From an uncultured Eggerthellaceae bacterium (GTDB lineage Bacteria > Actinomycetota > Coriobacteriia > Coriobacteriales > Eggerthellaceae), in the NCBI GenBank assembly GCA_910588095.1, contig CAJUQH010000021.1, positions 1 through 34,987 of the forward strand: DNA of 34,987 nt, in the 5' to 3' direction. Shown in pieces: positions 17,755 through 25,883 of this stretch. Both the position numbers and the translations under genes were made by a program. Positions within the stretch are counted from its first letter, which is position 1. Every line of letters starts with the position of its first letter. The notes beneath the pieces were generated by a model. That model made no database searches. It saw nothing but the letters and a program-made list of their open reading frames with translations, and had not been told where the DNA came from.

Positions 17755-20367
17755 ATGAGAACGAAGGACAGGACCGTCGTCCACAACCTAGGGCTCGAAG
17801 CCTGCGGCGGTGGCGCCAACATGGTGGCTGCCGATGTGCTCGACGGCAAGGTCGTGCGCATCCGCCCGATGCGCTTCGACGAGGACTACACCAAAGAGGA
17901 GCTCAACTACTGGAAGCTCACGGGCCGCAACGGCACGACCTTCGAGCCGGGCATGAAGACCCCGACGCCGAACTTCCCGCTGACGTACAAGCGCCGCACC
18001 TACTCGCGCAACCGCGTTCCGTTCCCCATGAAGCGCGTCGATTGGGATCCCGAGGGCGAGCGCAATCCCCAGAACCGCGGGGTGAGCAAGTACGAGCGCA
18101 TAAGCTGGGACGAGGCATGCCGTCTCATAGCTGCCGAGATCAAGAGGGTGCATGAGGAGTACGGGCCCTACTCGATCCTCTGCCAAGCCGACGGCCATGG
18201 CGAGAGCAAGGCGGTTCATTGCTCGCATGGGTGCCAGACCCGCCTGCTGGATCTGTGCGGGGGCTACACCGTGCAGGCGCGCAACCCTGATTCGTGGGAG
18301 GGCTGGTACTGGGGCGCGAAGCACGCTTGGGGCATGGACCCCGTCGGGCAGAACACGCTTTCCACCGGCACGGCCCAGGATATTGCGCAGAATTGCGACG
18401 CCATGCTCTACTGGGGCTGTGACCTCGAGACCAACACCTCGGCATGGGGCGGGCAGCTGGCGAGCCGGTTGGCGTTCTGGTTCGACGATTGCGGTGTCAA
18501 GCACATCGCCATCGCGCCGGACTGCAACTACACCGCCGTGGTCCATGCTGACAAGTGGTTCCCGGTGCTTCCCAACACCGATGCGGCCCTACAGCTCGCC
18601 ATCGCCTACGTGTGGATGACCGAGGGCACGTACGAGAAGGACTACATCGAGACCCATGCGGTCGGCTTCGACTGGTTCGAGTACTACGTTCTCGGCAGGG
18701 AGGACGGCACGCCCAAGACGCCCGAGTGGGCCGAGCCCATCTGCGGCATTCCCGCATACCGCATCAAGGCCCTGGCGAGGTATTGGGCCAATCACAACGT
18801 TTCGATCGGGCATTGCAACGGCGGGTCGTTCATCAGGGCGGCCTTCGCCACCGAGCCTGCGCGCCTCGAGGTGTACCTCATGGCCATGCAGGGCATCGGC
18901 ATGCCGGGCCGCACGACGATCAAGTTCATAGAGTGGACCTTGTTCGGCATGGCATCGTGCAACCCCTTGCCCTTCTCGAAGGTCGCCCCCTCCACGGCTG
19001 GCTGCTTCAACGGCTGGGTCATAGGCTCGAACGCCGATCACACCATCGCCAAGTGCCATGTGCACAAGGCACTGCGCGGCGAGCGCCTTGCCTGGTACGG
19101 TCATGGCACGGCGGCCAATGATCGCCCTGACCAGTTCGTCGAGCTCGAGTTCCCTGTTGATGGCAACGCGCCGGTGAAGATGCTCTGGTCGGACAACCCC
19201 GCCTTCTCCACGAGCCTCAACGGTGGCAACGAGTACCTCGACGCGCTGCGGAGCGATAATCTCGAATGCTACGTGGTGCAGGTGCCCTGGTTCGAGGATG
19301 ATGCCCGATTCGCCGACATCGTGCTGCCCATCACGACGAAGTTCGAGTCCTCCGACTTCGGCACCGATGCCGACTCGGGCCAGTGGAACGCCGTCATATA
19401 CGAGGAGCAGGCCATAGAACCCTTGGGCGAGGCGCGAACCGACTGGGAGGCAGTGCAGTCGGTGGCGCGGGCCCTGGAGGCGCATGGCGGGGTATACGAG
19501 GGCCTTTGGCAGAGGCTCACCCAAGGCAAGGACACCGAGCAGCAGATCCGCGAAGGATACGAGGCGTGCGGCATACCGGAGGAGGATCTCGACTGGGAGG
19601 CGTTCAAGCAGCGCAAGTACCAGCTGATCCCCACGGTGGAGCATTGGGACCTGCTGCGCGTGGGCATGTCGGGCTTCTACGAGGACCCCGAGGCGTTCCC
19701 CTTGTCGACTCCGACCGGCAAGATAGAGTTCTACGCGACGGGGCTCGCCGAGCACTTCCCCGATGATGCCTGCCGTGGCCCGGTGGCCCATTGGATAGAG
19801 GCGGGCGACGGCCATGATGACCGGCTGAGCAGCCCGCGTGCCGAGAAGTATCCGTTCCTGGTGGAGTCGAACCATCCCCGGTGGCGCGTCCATGCCGAGT
19901 TTGATGACGTGGAGTGGTTCCGCGAGATAGAGACATGCAAGGTCATCGGCCCGGACGGCTACGCCTACGAGCCCGTGTGGCTCAATCCGATTGATGCGGA
20001 GCGGCTCGGGATCGAGAGCGGTGACGTGGTCCGCGTGTTCAACGAGCGCGGCAGCGTCCTGGGCGGCGCGCGCGTCACCGAGCGCGTGCGCACGAGCGTG
20101 GCCTACATGGACCATGGCGCCAACTCCGACATCATCGTGGCCGGCATCGGCGGCCTGGATCGCGGCGGGGACATCAACCTGATCTGCCCCACCGCTACGA
20201 CGTCGAAGAACGCGAGCGGCGAGGTGACGAGCGGCTACCTTGCCGGCGTCGAGAAGGTCGACGTATTCGAGCTGGCCAAGCAGTACCCAGAGGCGTTCTC
20301 GCGTGCTGCCAACCGTGGCGCCGAGGGGGCCGACGTAAGGGATTACCTGGTAGGAGAGGGGCGTTAG
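17755..20367 (+). CDS. molybdopterin oxidoreductase, pyrogallol transhydroxylase-type large subunit
   Basis: This 870-residue DMSO-reductase-family protein matches the transhydroxylase (AthL, Pelobacter acidigallici) layout: same length, no N-terminal Fe-S motif (only one Cys near the N-terminus), and no Tat signal, so it is cytoplasmic. The segment GHGESKAVHCSHGCQ (147-161) and NPDSWEGWYWG (177-187) contain H148 and D179-S180, which align with the AthL active-site His144, Asp174 and metal ligand Ser175. The C-terminal pterin-binding domain includes FLVESNHPRWRVHAEFDD and LGIESGDVVRVFNERG. It is two bases from the Fe-S subunit gene. The enzyme could transfer or remove a hydroxyl group on a phenolic ring, as do transhydroxylase and gut catechol dehydroxylases, or hydrate a substrate as acetylene hydratase does. 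No Tyr is seen at 395-420, where AthL has Tyr404, so the substrate may differ. Family call firm; substrate unknown. Confidence 0.88.
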   Translation: MRTKDRTVVHNLGLEACGGGANMVAADVLDGKVVRIRPMRFDEDYTKEELNYWKLTGRNGTTFEPGMKTPTPNFPLTYKRRTYSRNRVPFPMKRVDWDPEGERNPQNRGVSKYERISWDEACRLIAAEIKRVHEEYGPYSILCQADGHGESKAVHCSHGCQTRLLDLCGGYTVQARNPDSWEGWYWGAKHAWGMDPVGQNTLSTGTAQDIAQNCDAMLYWGCDLETNTSAWGGQLASRLAFWFDDCGVKHIAIAPDCNYTAVVHADKWFPVLPNTDAALQLAIAYVWMTEGTYEKDYIETHAVGFDWFEYYVLGREDGTPKTPEWAEPICGIPAYRIKALARYWANHNVSIGHCNGGSFIRAAFATEPARLEVYLMAMQGIGMPGRTTIKFIEWTLFGMASCNPLPFSKVAPSTAGCFNGWVIGSNADHTIAKCHVHKALRGERLAWYGHGTAANDRPDQFVELEFPVDGNAPVKMLWSDNPAFSTSLNGGNEYLDALRSDNLECYVVQVPWFEDDARFADIVLPITTKFESSDFGTDADSGQWNAVIYEEQAIEPLGEARTDWEAVQSVARALEAHGGVYEGLWQRLTQGKDTEQQIREGYEACGIPEEDLDWEAFKQRKYQLIPTVEHWDLLRVGMSGFYEDPEAFPLSTPTGKIEFYATGLAEHFPDDACRGPVAHWIEAGDGHDDRLSSPRAEKYPFLVESNHPRWRVHAEFDDVEWFREIETCKVIGPDGYAYEPVWLNPIDAERLGIESGDVVRVFNERGSVLGGARVTERVRTSVAYMDHGANSDIIVAGIGGLDRGGDINLICPTATTSKNASGEVTSGYLAGVEKVDVFELAKQYPEAFSRAANRGAEGADVRDYLVGEGR

Positions 20368-20369
20368 GG

Positions 20370-21188
20370 ATGAAGACGATTCTTGTGGACCTCGATAGGT
20401 GCAACGGCTGCTTCAACTGCCAGCTTGCATGCAAGGACGAGCATTGCGGGACGGACTGGAGCCCGATCGCGGCCGCCCAGCCGATGACCGGCCAGTTCTG
20501 GTGTCGGGTCGACCAGCGCGAGCGCGGCCGCGTCCCGGTGGTATCAGTAGCGTACACCCCTGTCTTCTGCGGCATGTGCGACGACGCCCCTTGCCTGGCT
20601 GCGGCGAAGGACGGCGCGGTGTACCGTCGGGAAGACGGCCTGGTGGTGATAGACCCGGTCAAGGCTCGAGGCCAGAAGGACCTCGTGGATGCCTGCCCGC
20701 TGGGCCTCATCTACTGGAACGAGGGCTTGGACGTGGCCCAGAAGTGCACGGGGTGCGCCCACCTGCTGGACGACGGCTGGGAGGAGCCGCGCTGCGTGGA
20801 CGCCTGCGCGACGGGCGCGCTGCGCTACGTCGACGCCGAGGAGGCGCTGGCCGCGGCCCATGGCGCCGAGCCGGCGGACGAGCTGGCCGAGCTGGGTTCC
20901 CATGTGCTCTACCTCAATCGCCCGAAGCGCTTCGTGGCGGGCCTGGTCGCCGACCGCTCGATCAACGAGGTGCTGATCGGGGCGAAGGTGAGCCTCTTCG
21001 ACGAGCAGGGCGCGCAGGTCGCGAGCTTGGAGACCGACGAGTTCGGCGACTTCCGCTACGACGCTTGCGACCAGGCTCGCTACCGCGTCCTCGTCGAGGC
21101 TCAAGGCTACGAGCCGGTGGAGCTGGAGGCCGACTGCACGGAGCGCGACGTCGTGTTCGACGACCTGTTCATGGAGCCATCGGCCTGA
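20370..21188 (+). CDS. Fe-S small subunit of transhydroxylase-type enzyme
   Basis: A 272-residue electron-transfer subunit, the same size as AthS (about 274). Cysteine groups are C11-C14-C17-C21, C67-C70-C75 with C109, and C126-C129 with C142-C146, enough for three [4Fe-4S] clusters instead of the four in DmsB-like proteins. In the second group the fourth position is not Cys (sequence CLAAAKDGAV), leaving D81 as a possible ligand. Residues ~187-270 form a beta-rich transthyretin/Cna-B-like domain (GAKVSLFDEQGAQVASLETD, then YRVLVEAQGYEP), which is a hallmark of AthS. It begins two bases after the large-subunit stop, with GGAGAGGGG as ribosome binding site. Together the two genes encode one enzyme. 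Confidence 0.88.
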   Translation: MKTILVDLDRCNGCFNCQLACKDEHCGTDWSPIAAAQPMTGQFWCRVDQRERGRVPVVSVAYTPVFCGMCDDAPCLAAAKDGAVYRREDGLVVIDPVKARGQKDLVDACPLGLIYWNEGLDVAQKCTGCAHLLDDGWEEPRCVDACATGALRYVDAEEALAAAHGAEPADELAELGSHVLYLNRPKRFVAGLVADRSINEVLIGAKVSLFDEQGAQVASLETDEFGDFRYDACDQARYRVLVEAQGYEPVELEADCTERDVVFDDLFMEPSA

Positions 21189-21280
21189 CGGCCAGCGCTC
21201 CTCGCCTTAGTGGAGGGCGGTGGGACGGCGCAACCGGGCCGCTCTGCCGACATCGCATAACAAGGAAGGGATGATGCGAG

Positions 21281-22693
21281 ATGAAACAACGTGGTATGGC
21301 ATTCAGAGCTGTGGTGATGCTGGCAGGGTTGCTCCTGCTGGTCCTCGCCGCGCTCGCGCCGGCGCCTGCCGGCCTCACGAGCCAGGCGCTCATGGCGCTT
21401 GCGATATTCTTCGTGGCGATCGTGTTCTGGGTGACGGAGGTCATGCCCATCGCTATCACCGGCTGGGCCATGGTGGGCCTTCTGCCGTTGCTCGGCATAA
21501 TGACGCCCGACGATGCATGGTCGGCGTCGATCAACAACGCGATCATATTCTACCTGTGCTGCTTCGCCTTCGCCTGCTTCATAGGCAGGTCGTCGATAGC
21601 GACCAGGCTCACGGGGCTCATCCTCAAGTGGGCCGGCACGAGTCCCTCGCGCGTGCTGCTCGGGTTCATGGTGGTCACGGCGCTCATATCGACGCTCATG
21701 GACAACCTGCCCCTTTGCGCCGTCATGCTGCCCATCGCCTATGGTGTCCTCGATGCCAACGACACCCCGCTGGGGCGCAAGTCGTCCTTCGCCAAGTGCC
21801 TGGCCATCGGCATTCCGTGGGCGGCGGCCATCGGCGGCATGATGACCCCTGCTGGCTGCATCATCAACGTGCTGACGCTGAGCTTGCTCGAGCAGAGCTT
21901 CGGGCTGCAGATCAGCTTCGTGCAGTGGATGGCCCTCGGCATTCCCGCTGCGATTATCCTGGTCCCGGTTGGCTGGGTGGCGCTCGTGCGCATCTTCAAG
22001 CCCGAGGCCCTTTCCCAGCAGGCGGTCGATGCGGGCATCACCCAGGCTGACGAGCTGCCCTCGATGCCGCGCAACGAGGTTGCCGGCGTGCTGGTCATGC
22101 TGATCACGCTGGTCATCTGGATCGCCGGCTCGTGGGTGCCGGCCCTCAACACCACGGTCGTCAGCCTCATCGCTCTGGGCTTCATGTTCTTCCCGGGCGT
22201 GGATGCCATCAAGTTCGACGATTTCCTCTCCGACAGCCCTTGGGGCATGATGCTGCTCATGATGGCTGTGAACGTGCTGGTGGCCGCCCTCATCGCGACG
22301 GGTGCCATCGAGTGGCTCGTGGGCGTGGTCATGTCGCCCATGACCGCCTGGCCCTTGCTGGCGACCATGGTGGCCCTGTCGGTCATCGCCTGCCTGCTCC
22401 ATAACGTCATTCCCGCGGGCCCGGCCTGCGCGGGCCTCATCGCGGTCCCCTTCGCGACCATCGTGTCGTCGATGGGAGGCAACCTCGCGGCAGTGTGCGT
22501 CATGGTCGCCTGGTGGTCCGCCATCGCCTTCATGCTTCCCCTGGACGGCGTCCCCTTGCTGTCCTATGCCAATAAGCGCAAGTACTTCTCCTTCGGCGAC
22601 ATGCTGAAGACGGGCTGGGCTCCGAGCCTCGCGCTCGTGGTCATCACGGTGACCCTGACCCCGGCGACATGCGCTTTGCTCGGTCTGGCCTGA
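21281..22693 (+). CDS. DASS/SLC13-family anion transporter
   Basis: A 470-residue membrane protein with about 11-12 helices in the two-repeat layout of the divalent anion:Na+ symporter (DASS, SLC13, ArsB/NhaD-like) superfamily. The family's start is seen in QALMALAIFFVAIVFWVTEVMPI. The first signature region is DNLPLCAVMLPIAYG, followed by IGGMMTPAGCIINVLTL in place of the usual G-T-x-x-G-T-P-P-N. The second-half hairpin is LHNVIPAGPACAGLIAVP. It probably moves an organic anion such as a dicarboxylate or aromatic acid; direction and coupling ion are not readable. It follows the small subunit by 92 bases, with AAGGAAGGG before the ATG, and is likely co-regulated. It is unrelated in family to the MFS carrier at the other end. 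Confidence 0.82.
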   Translation: MKQRGMAFRAVVMLAGLLLLVLAALAPAPAGLTSQALMALAIFFVAIVFWVTEVMPIAITGWAMVGLLPLLGIMTPDDAWSASINNAIIFYLCCFAFACFIGRSSIATRLTGLILKWAGTSPSRVLLGFMVVTALISTLMDNLPLCAVMLPIAYGVLDANDTPLGRKSSFAKCLAIGIPWAAAIGGMMTPAGCIINVLTLSLLEQSFGLQISFVQWMALGIPAAIILVPVGWVALVRIFKPEALSQQAVDAGITQADELPSMPRNEVAGVLVMLITLVIWIAGSWVPALNTTVVSLIALGFMFFPGVDAIKFDDFLSDSPWGMMLLMMAVNVLVAALIATGAIEWLVGVVMSPMTAWPLLATMVALSVIACLLHNVIPAGPACAGLIAVPFATIVSSMGGNLAAVCVMVAWWSAIAFMLPLDGVPLLSYANKRKYFSFGDMLKTGWAPSLALVVITVTLTPATCALLGLA

Positions 22694-22738
22694 TGACACT
22701 GAATCCCTCCATATCGGGCCTTTTCTGAGGGGAAGCCA

Positions 22739-22781
22739 GCATGCCCGGCCTGCCATAGCGGTGGGTCGGGCATGCTACTAT
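22739..22781 (+). promoter_or_regulatory. dyad operator and extended -10 promoter of the hybrid regulator
   Basis: GCATGCCCG (22739-22747) and CGGGCATGC (22767-22775) are perfect 9-bp inverted repeats; extended to 16 positions they differ at three. The right arm abuts TGCTACTAT (22773-22781), an extended -10 box, so protein binding here would affect transcription of the LysR-LuxR gene that starts at 22819. GGGAGGA at 22808-22814 is the ribosome binding site. The arms could also form an RNA hairpin at the end of the transporter transcript. Confidence 0.55.
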
Positions 22782-22818
22782 GCGGTGGATGCGGTGGCGC
22801 GACCGTTGGGAGGATGCC

Positions 22819-24039
22819 ATGCAGACCAATTGCCTGAGGCACTTCGTCGAGGTTGCCGAGAAGGGCTCCATATCCGCGGCGGCCGCATCGGCCTTCATGA
22901 CGCCGCAGGGGCTCTCGCGCTCGCTGTCGAGCCTCGAGACGGAGCTCGGCTGCTCGCTCTTCAGCAAGCATCAGGGCAGGATGCTGCTCACGGTGTTCGG
23001 CGAGGCCCTGTTGCCAGAGGCCAAGGCCATCCTCAGGCACGAGCAGGCCATGGTCGACCTCGTGCCGAGCATCCGCAGCGCCGAGGAGGGAAGGGTCAGT
23101 TCCGGCGCGAGCCTCTACCTCAACAACGCCGCCTTCGATGCGGCGCTCTTCGACCCCATCACGCAGAGCTTCGATGGCGTGTTCTCGCAGGCGCGCTACT
23201 TCCAATGCGACAACAAAGGGGTCGTCGACGCCCTTCTCGGCGCGGATGACGACGCCGTCGTGCTGGGCATGCTCGTCCTGTTCAGCACCCATGCCGAGGA
23301 GAACGAGGAGATGCTCGGCCGCTTGGTCTCGGAGGGGTTCACGTACCAGTCGTACCTCGAGAGCTACGACGAGGTGATGGTGTCCTCACGTTCGCATCTC
23401 GCGGGGAAGACCGCCCTCACCAGGTCAGACATCCTATCAGAGCCCATAATATCGTCCGATGGCGACATACGAGCCGTGTGCGAGCGCCTCTTTGGCGAGG
23501 GCGCCATCAGCATGGTCACCTCTGACAGCTCGTTCCGCTTCAAGATGGTCGCCTCGGGCAAGGGCATCACGTTCGTCCCTGCCTTCCGGCGGATCGCCGC
23601 CGAGACGAAGGAGGGCTTGGTGACGGTTCCCATGAAGAACCCGTACTACCTCGAGGTTGTCTTCGCCGGCCGTGCCGCCGTGCTGGCCGACCCCGTGGTC
23701 AGGCGCGTGTTTGCCCAGCTGAACGTCTATTATTCGCAGTTCGCCGACTCGCCCTACCTCTCGCTGGTGTCGGGTCCCATCACCCAGCAGAACATGCTCG
23801 CCGACCTGCCCCCTGCGATGGAGGAGCGGCTGGCGGTCATCATCCGCGAGGCGGGCCTGACGTCGCGCGAGGGCGAGATCCTGCCCGATCTGGCGCGGGG
23901 CATGACCGTGCGCGACCTGGCGGACAAGCTGTGCGTGTCGCCCTTCACCGTGAAGAGCCATGCTCACGGGATATACAAGAAGCTGCACGTCCATTCGCAG
24001 AAGGAGGTCATGGCCTTCGTGTCCTGCCATGGCCGATAG
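22819..24039 (+). CDS. LysR-LuxR hybrid transcriptional regulator
   Basis: This 406-residue protein has a helix-turn-helix at each end. Residues 1-65 are a LysR-type winged HTH (FVEVAEKGSISAAAASAF, TPQGLSRSLSSLE, LFSK, LTVFGEALL). Residues ~85-330 resemble a LysR effector-binding domain, including GKGITFVPAFRR and a PMKNPYYLEVVFAGR strand region. Residues ~345-403 are a LuxR/NarL-type HTH (GLTSREGEILPDLARGMTVR, KLCVSPFTVKSHAHGIYKKL). The start is the ATG at 22819, fixed by GGGAGGA five to seven bases upstream; an in-frame ATG at 22780 lies inside the promoter. It closes the hydroxytransferase island in the same orientation and very likely controls it in response to the substrate. The two-HTH layout is unusual and is intact in one frame. 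Confidence 0.85.
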   Translation: MQTNCLRHFVEVAEKGSISAAAASAFMTPQGLSRSLSSLETELGCSLFSKHQGRMLLTVFGEALLPEAKAILRHEQAMVDLVPSIRSAEEGRVSSGASLYLNNAAFDAALFDPITQSFDGVFSQARYFQCDNKGVVDALLGADDDAVVLGMLVLFSTHAEENEEMLGRLVSEGFTYQSYLESYDEVMVSSRSHLAGKTALTRSDILSEPIISSDGDIRAVCERLFGEGAISMVTSDSSFRFKMVASGKGITFVPAFRRIAAETKEGLVTVPMKNPYYLEVVFAGRAAVLADPVVRRVFAQLNVYYSQFADSPYLSLVSGPITQQNMLADLPPAMEERLAVIIREAGLTSREGEILPDLARGMTVRDLADKLCVSPFTVKSHAHGIYKKLHVHSQKEVMAFVSCHGR

Positions 24040-24091
24040 GAAGGGCTCGGCCCCGCGCCATCGAGGCGCGGGGCCTGCTGGCGCAGGCTGC

Positions 24092-25717
24092 TCAGCCCAG
24101 GTCCTCTCGGGTGGCGAATATCGCATCGATGAGCGCTTCGGCCGTGCGCTGGTTCGGCTCGCTCCACGGCATGTCGGTCATCACGCACAGCAGGTAGTCG
24201 CGCCCGTTGCAGCTGACGATGCCCGCGTCCACGATGGAGGGGATGTTGCCGGCGTCGCGCGGGTACCAGCCGGCCTTGTCGTAGACCGTCACGTCGTCGG
24301 CGCTGGCTTCCTCGACCACCTTCACCAGCACATCGCTCACGCTGTCGCCGAGCGTAGCGGCTTCCGCGACCGCGATCTGCCCGCCTTCGGCGTCTTCGCC
24401 GCCTTCGCCGGCGGCCAGCTCGGCCGCTTCTTGGCCGCCTTCGGCATCATCGGGCGCGTCGGTCACGGCGGTGCGCATGAACGAGGTCTTGGTCTGGGCG
24501 AAGTCTGCGCGCAGCTGGTCGGCGGCCGCGCCGTTGCCCTCAAGGTAGCGGTAGGCGTTCAGCCACAGCTTGGCGGAATCGCGTGTCGTGTAGGTGGGGT
24601 AGTAGGTGTCGCGAGCCACCTCGTCGTCGATGCCGAGCCCGTCGAGCCATCCTGCCAGGCGGCTGTCGCTGAAGCGGGCGCGCATGGCATCGTAGGTGCT
24701 GTTGTCGGAATGGACGATGGCGTTGTAGAAGCTGTCGGACACCTCGCTCATGGCCACCTCGTCGCTGTCGACGTAGGACTCGGCCACGAAGGTGCAGTAG
24801 GGCCCCTTGAAGGAGCTCGCGCCGTAGATGGGCTCGTCGACGTTGCGGGCGAAGCCGCGGCCGGTGCCTATGTCCATGAGCACGAAGCCCACGTTGAAGC
24901 CGTCCTCGGTGAAGGGCTCGAGCGCGGCGGCCAGAGCCGCGCCGCGCTCCTCGCTCAAGGTCGGTTCGTCTGCGCCCTGCTGGCCCGACAGGGCGAAGCC
25001 AGTGGTCTCGACGCCGCCAGAGAGCGCGTCGAGGTCGGTCGGCTCCAGGCTGTCGCAGGGGGCGTAGCTGGCCAGGCGATCCTCCACCAGGCGCGAAGTG
25101 CTTATGGCGGGCGCTTCGGGCTCCGGCTCGGCATCGGGTGCCTGGGCGGCGCAGGAGAGCAGCTTGGAGCCCGCCCACAGCAGCGCTATGAGGGCCACCA
25201 GCATGAGCAGCAGCTTCGCCCAGGCGGGCAGCAGCGGTGCGTTGGGGTTCAGCACCCGGGCCGAGCCGCCCATGGGCGGGGTCTGCACGACGATCTCCTG
25301 CGAGGGCAGCGAGGCGCTGCGCGACCGATGCGGGCCCGGGTTGCCCCAGCGGCCGCCATTGCGCGCCGGTGCGGGAGCCTGCTGCCTTCCGCGGGCGCGA
25401 TGGGGCGGCTCGTCATGGAAGGCCACGGCCTGGCGCCCCTGGGCGAGCCGCGCGTGCTGGGCCGTGGCAGCCCGTGCGCGGGCTGGCTGGGGCTGGCCGT
25501 GCTCTGCGTAGGGGATGCGGGTGCGGCGCGGCGCGCCTTCGGGGCTGCGGTAGCGGAAGCGCCCCTCGTCGCGGCCGCCAGGGCCGCCATGGGCGCAAGG
25601 GGCCGGGGCGGCGCGCCCGGCAGAGGGCGGGTCGAAGGGCCGCGCATCGTGCCGACGCTGGGCCTGTGCCCGGTCTATGGCCACGCGCTTGCGCTTGTAT
25701 GAGGGCTCTTCGGCCAA
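24092..25717 (-). CDS. membrane-anchored class A beta-lactamase-like serine hydrolase
   Basis: The 541-residue protein starts with TTG at 25717, supported by GGAGGA a few bases upstream on the minus strand. Residues 1-160 are Arg/Pro/Ala-rich and probably disordered in the cytoplasm. One transmembrane helix spans about 165-187 (LPAWAKLLLMLVALIALLWA). The extracytoplasmic domain has the penicilloyl-serine transferase motifs: S301-x-x-K304 (GASSFKGPY), SDN at 337-339 and KAG at 481-483 (in place of KTG). An Ala/Gly/Glu-rich insert at ~420-455 interrupts the domain. No clear class A general-base Glu motif was found, so it may be a carboxypeptidase-like or cell-wall-related enzyme, not necessarily a resistance enzyme. 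It is divergent from ffh and convergent with the hybrid regulator. Confidence 0.82.
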   Translation of the reverse strand: MAEEPSYKRKRVAIDRAQAQRRHDARPFDPPSAGRAAPAPCAHGGPGGRDEGRFRYRSPEGAPRRTRIPYAEHGQPQPARARAATAQHARLAQGRQAVAFHDEPPHRARGRQQAPAPARNGGRWGNPGPHRSRSASLPSQEIVVQTPPMGGSARVLNPNAPLLPAWAKLLLMLVALIALLWAGSKLLSCAAQAPDAEPEPEAPAISTSRLVEDRLASYAPCDSLEPTDLDALSGGVETTGFALSGQQGADEPTLSEERGAALAAALEPFTEDGFNVGFVLMDIGTGRGFARNVDEPIYGASSFKGPYCTFVAESYVDSDEVAMSEVSDSFYNAIVHSDNSTYDAMRARFSDSRLAGWLDGLGIDDEVARDTYYPTYTTRDSAKLWLNAYRYLEGNGAAADQLRADFAQTKTSFMRTAVTDAPDDAEGGQEAAELAAGEGGEDAEGGQIAVAEAATLGDSVSDVLVKVVEEASADDVTVYDKAGWYPRDAGNIPSIVDAGIVSCNGRDYLLCVMTDMPWSEPNQRTAEALIDAIFATREDLG

Positions 25718-25780
25718 GGCTTCCTCCGGTGGGAAGGGTTCCGGTGGCGCGTTTGTGGTGTGTTTAGGTACGTTTCTCGA

Positions 25781-25818
25781 TTAAGCTTCCCTTAATATTA
25801 TCTTAACTTCGCTACTAT
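25781..25818. promoter_or_regulatory. AT-rich divergent promoter between the serine hydrolase gene and ffh
   Basis: A markedly AT-rich patch in GC-rich surroundings. TTAAG (25781-25785) and CTTAA (25791-25795) form an inverted pair five bases apart, and a second CTTAA follows at 25802-25806. On the plus strand TACTAT at 25813-25818 is the likely -10 box of ffh, with a TTAATA-like -35 region about 15 bases upstream. On the minus strand the TAATAT in the same patch could serve the hydrolase gene. Between TACTAT and ffh a GGGCCC-TGC-GGGCCC hairpin lies in the leader. Confidence 0.5.
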
Positions 25819-25883
25819 AGGGGAACATCCCCGCAACCTGCACCGAACAGAAGGGCCCTGCGGGCCCGTGAAAGGCTTAGACC

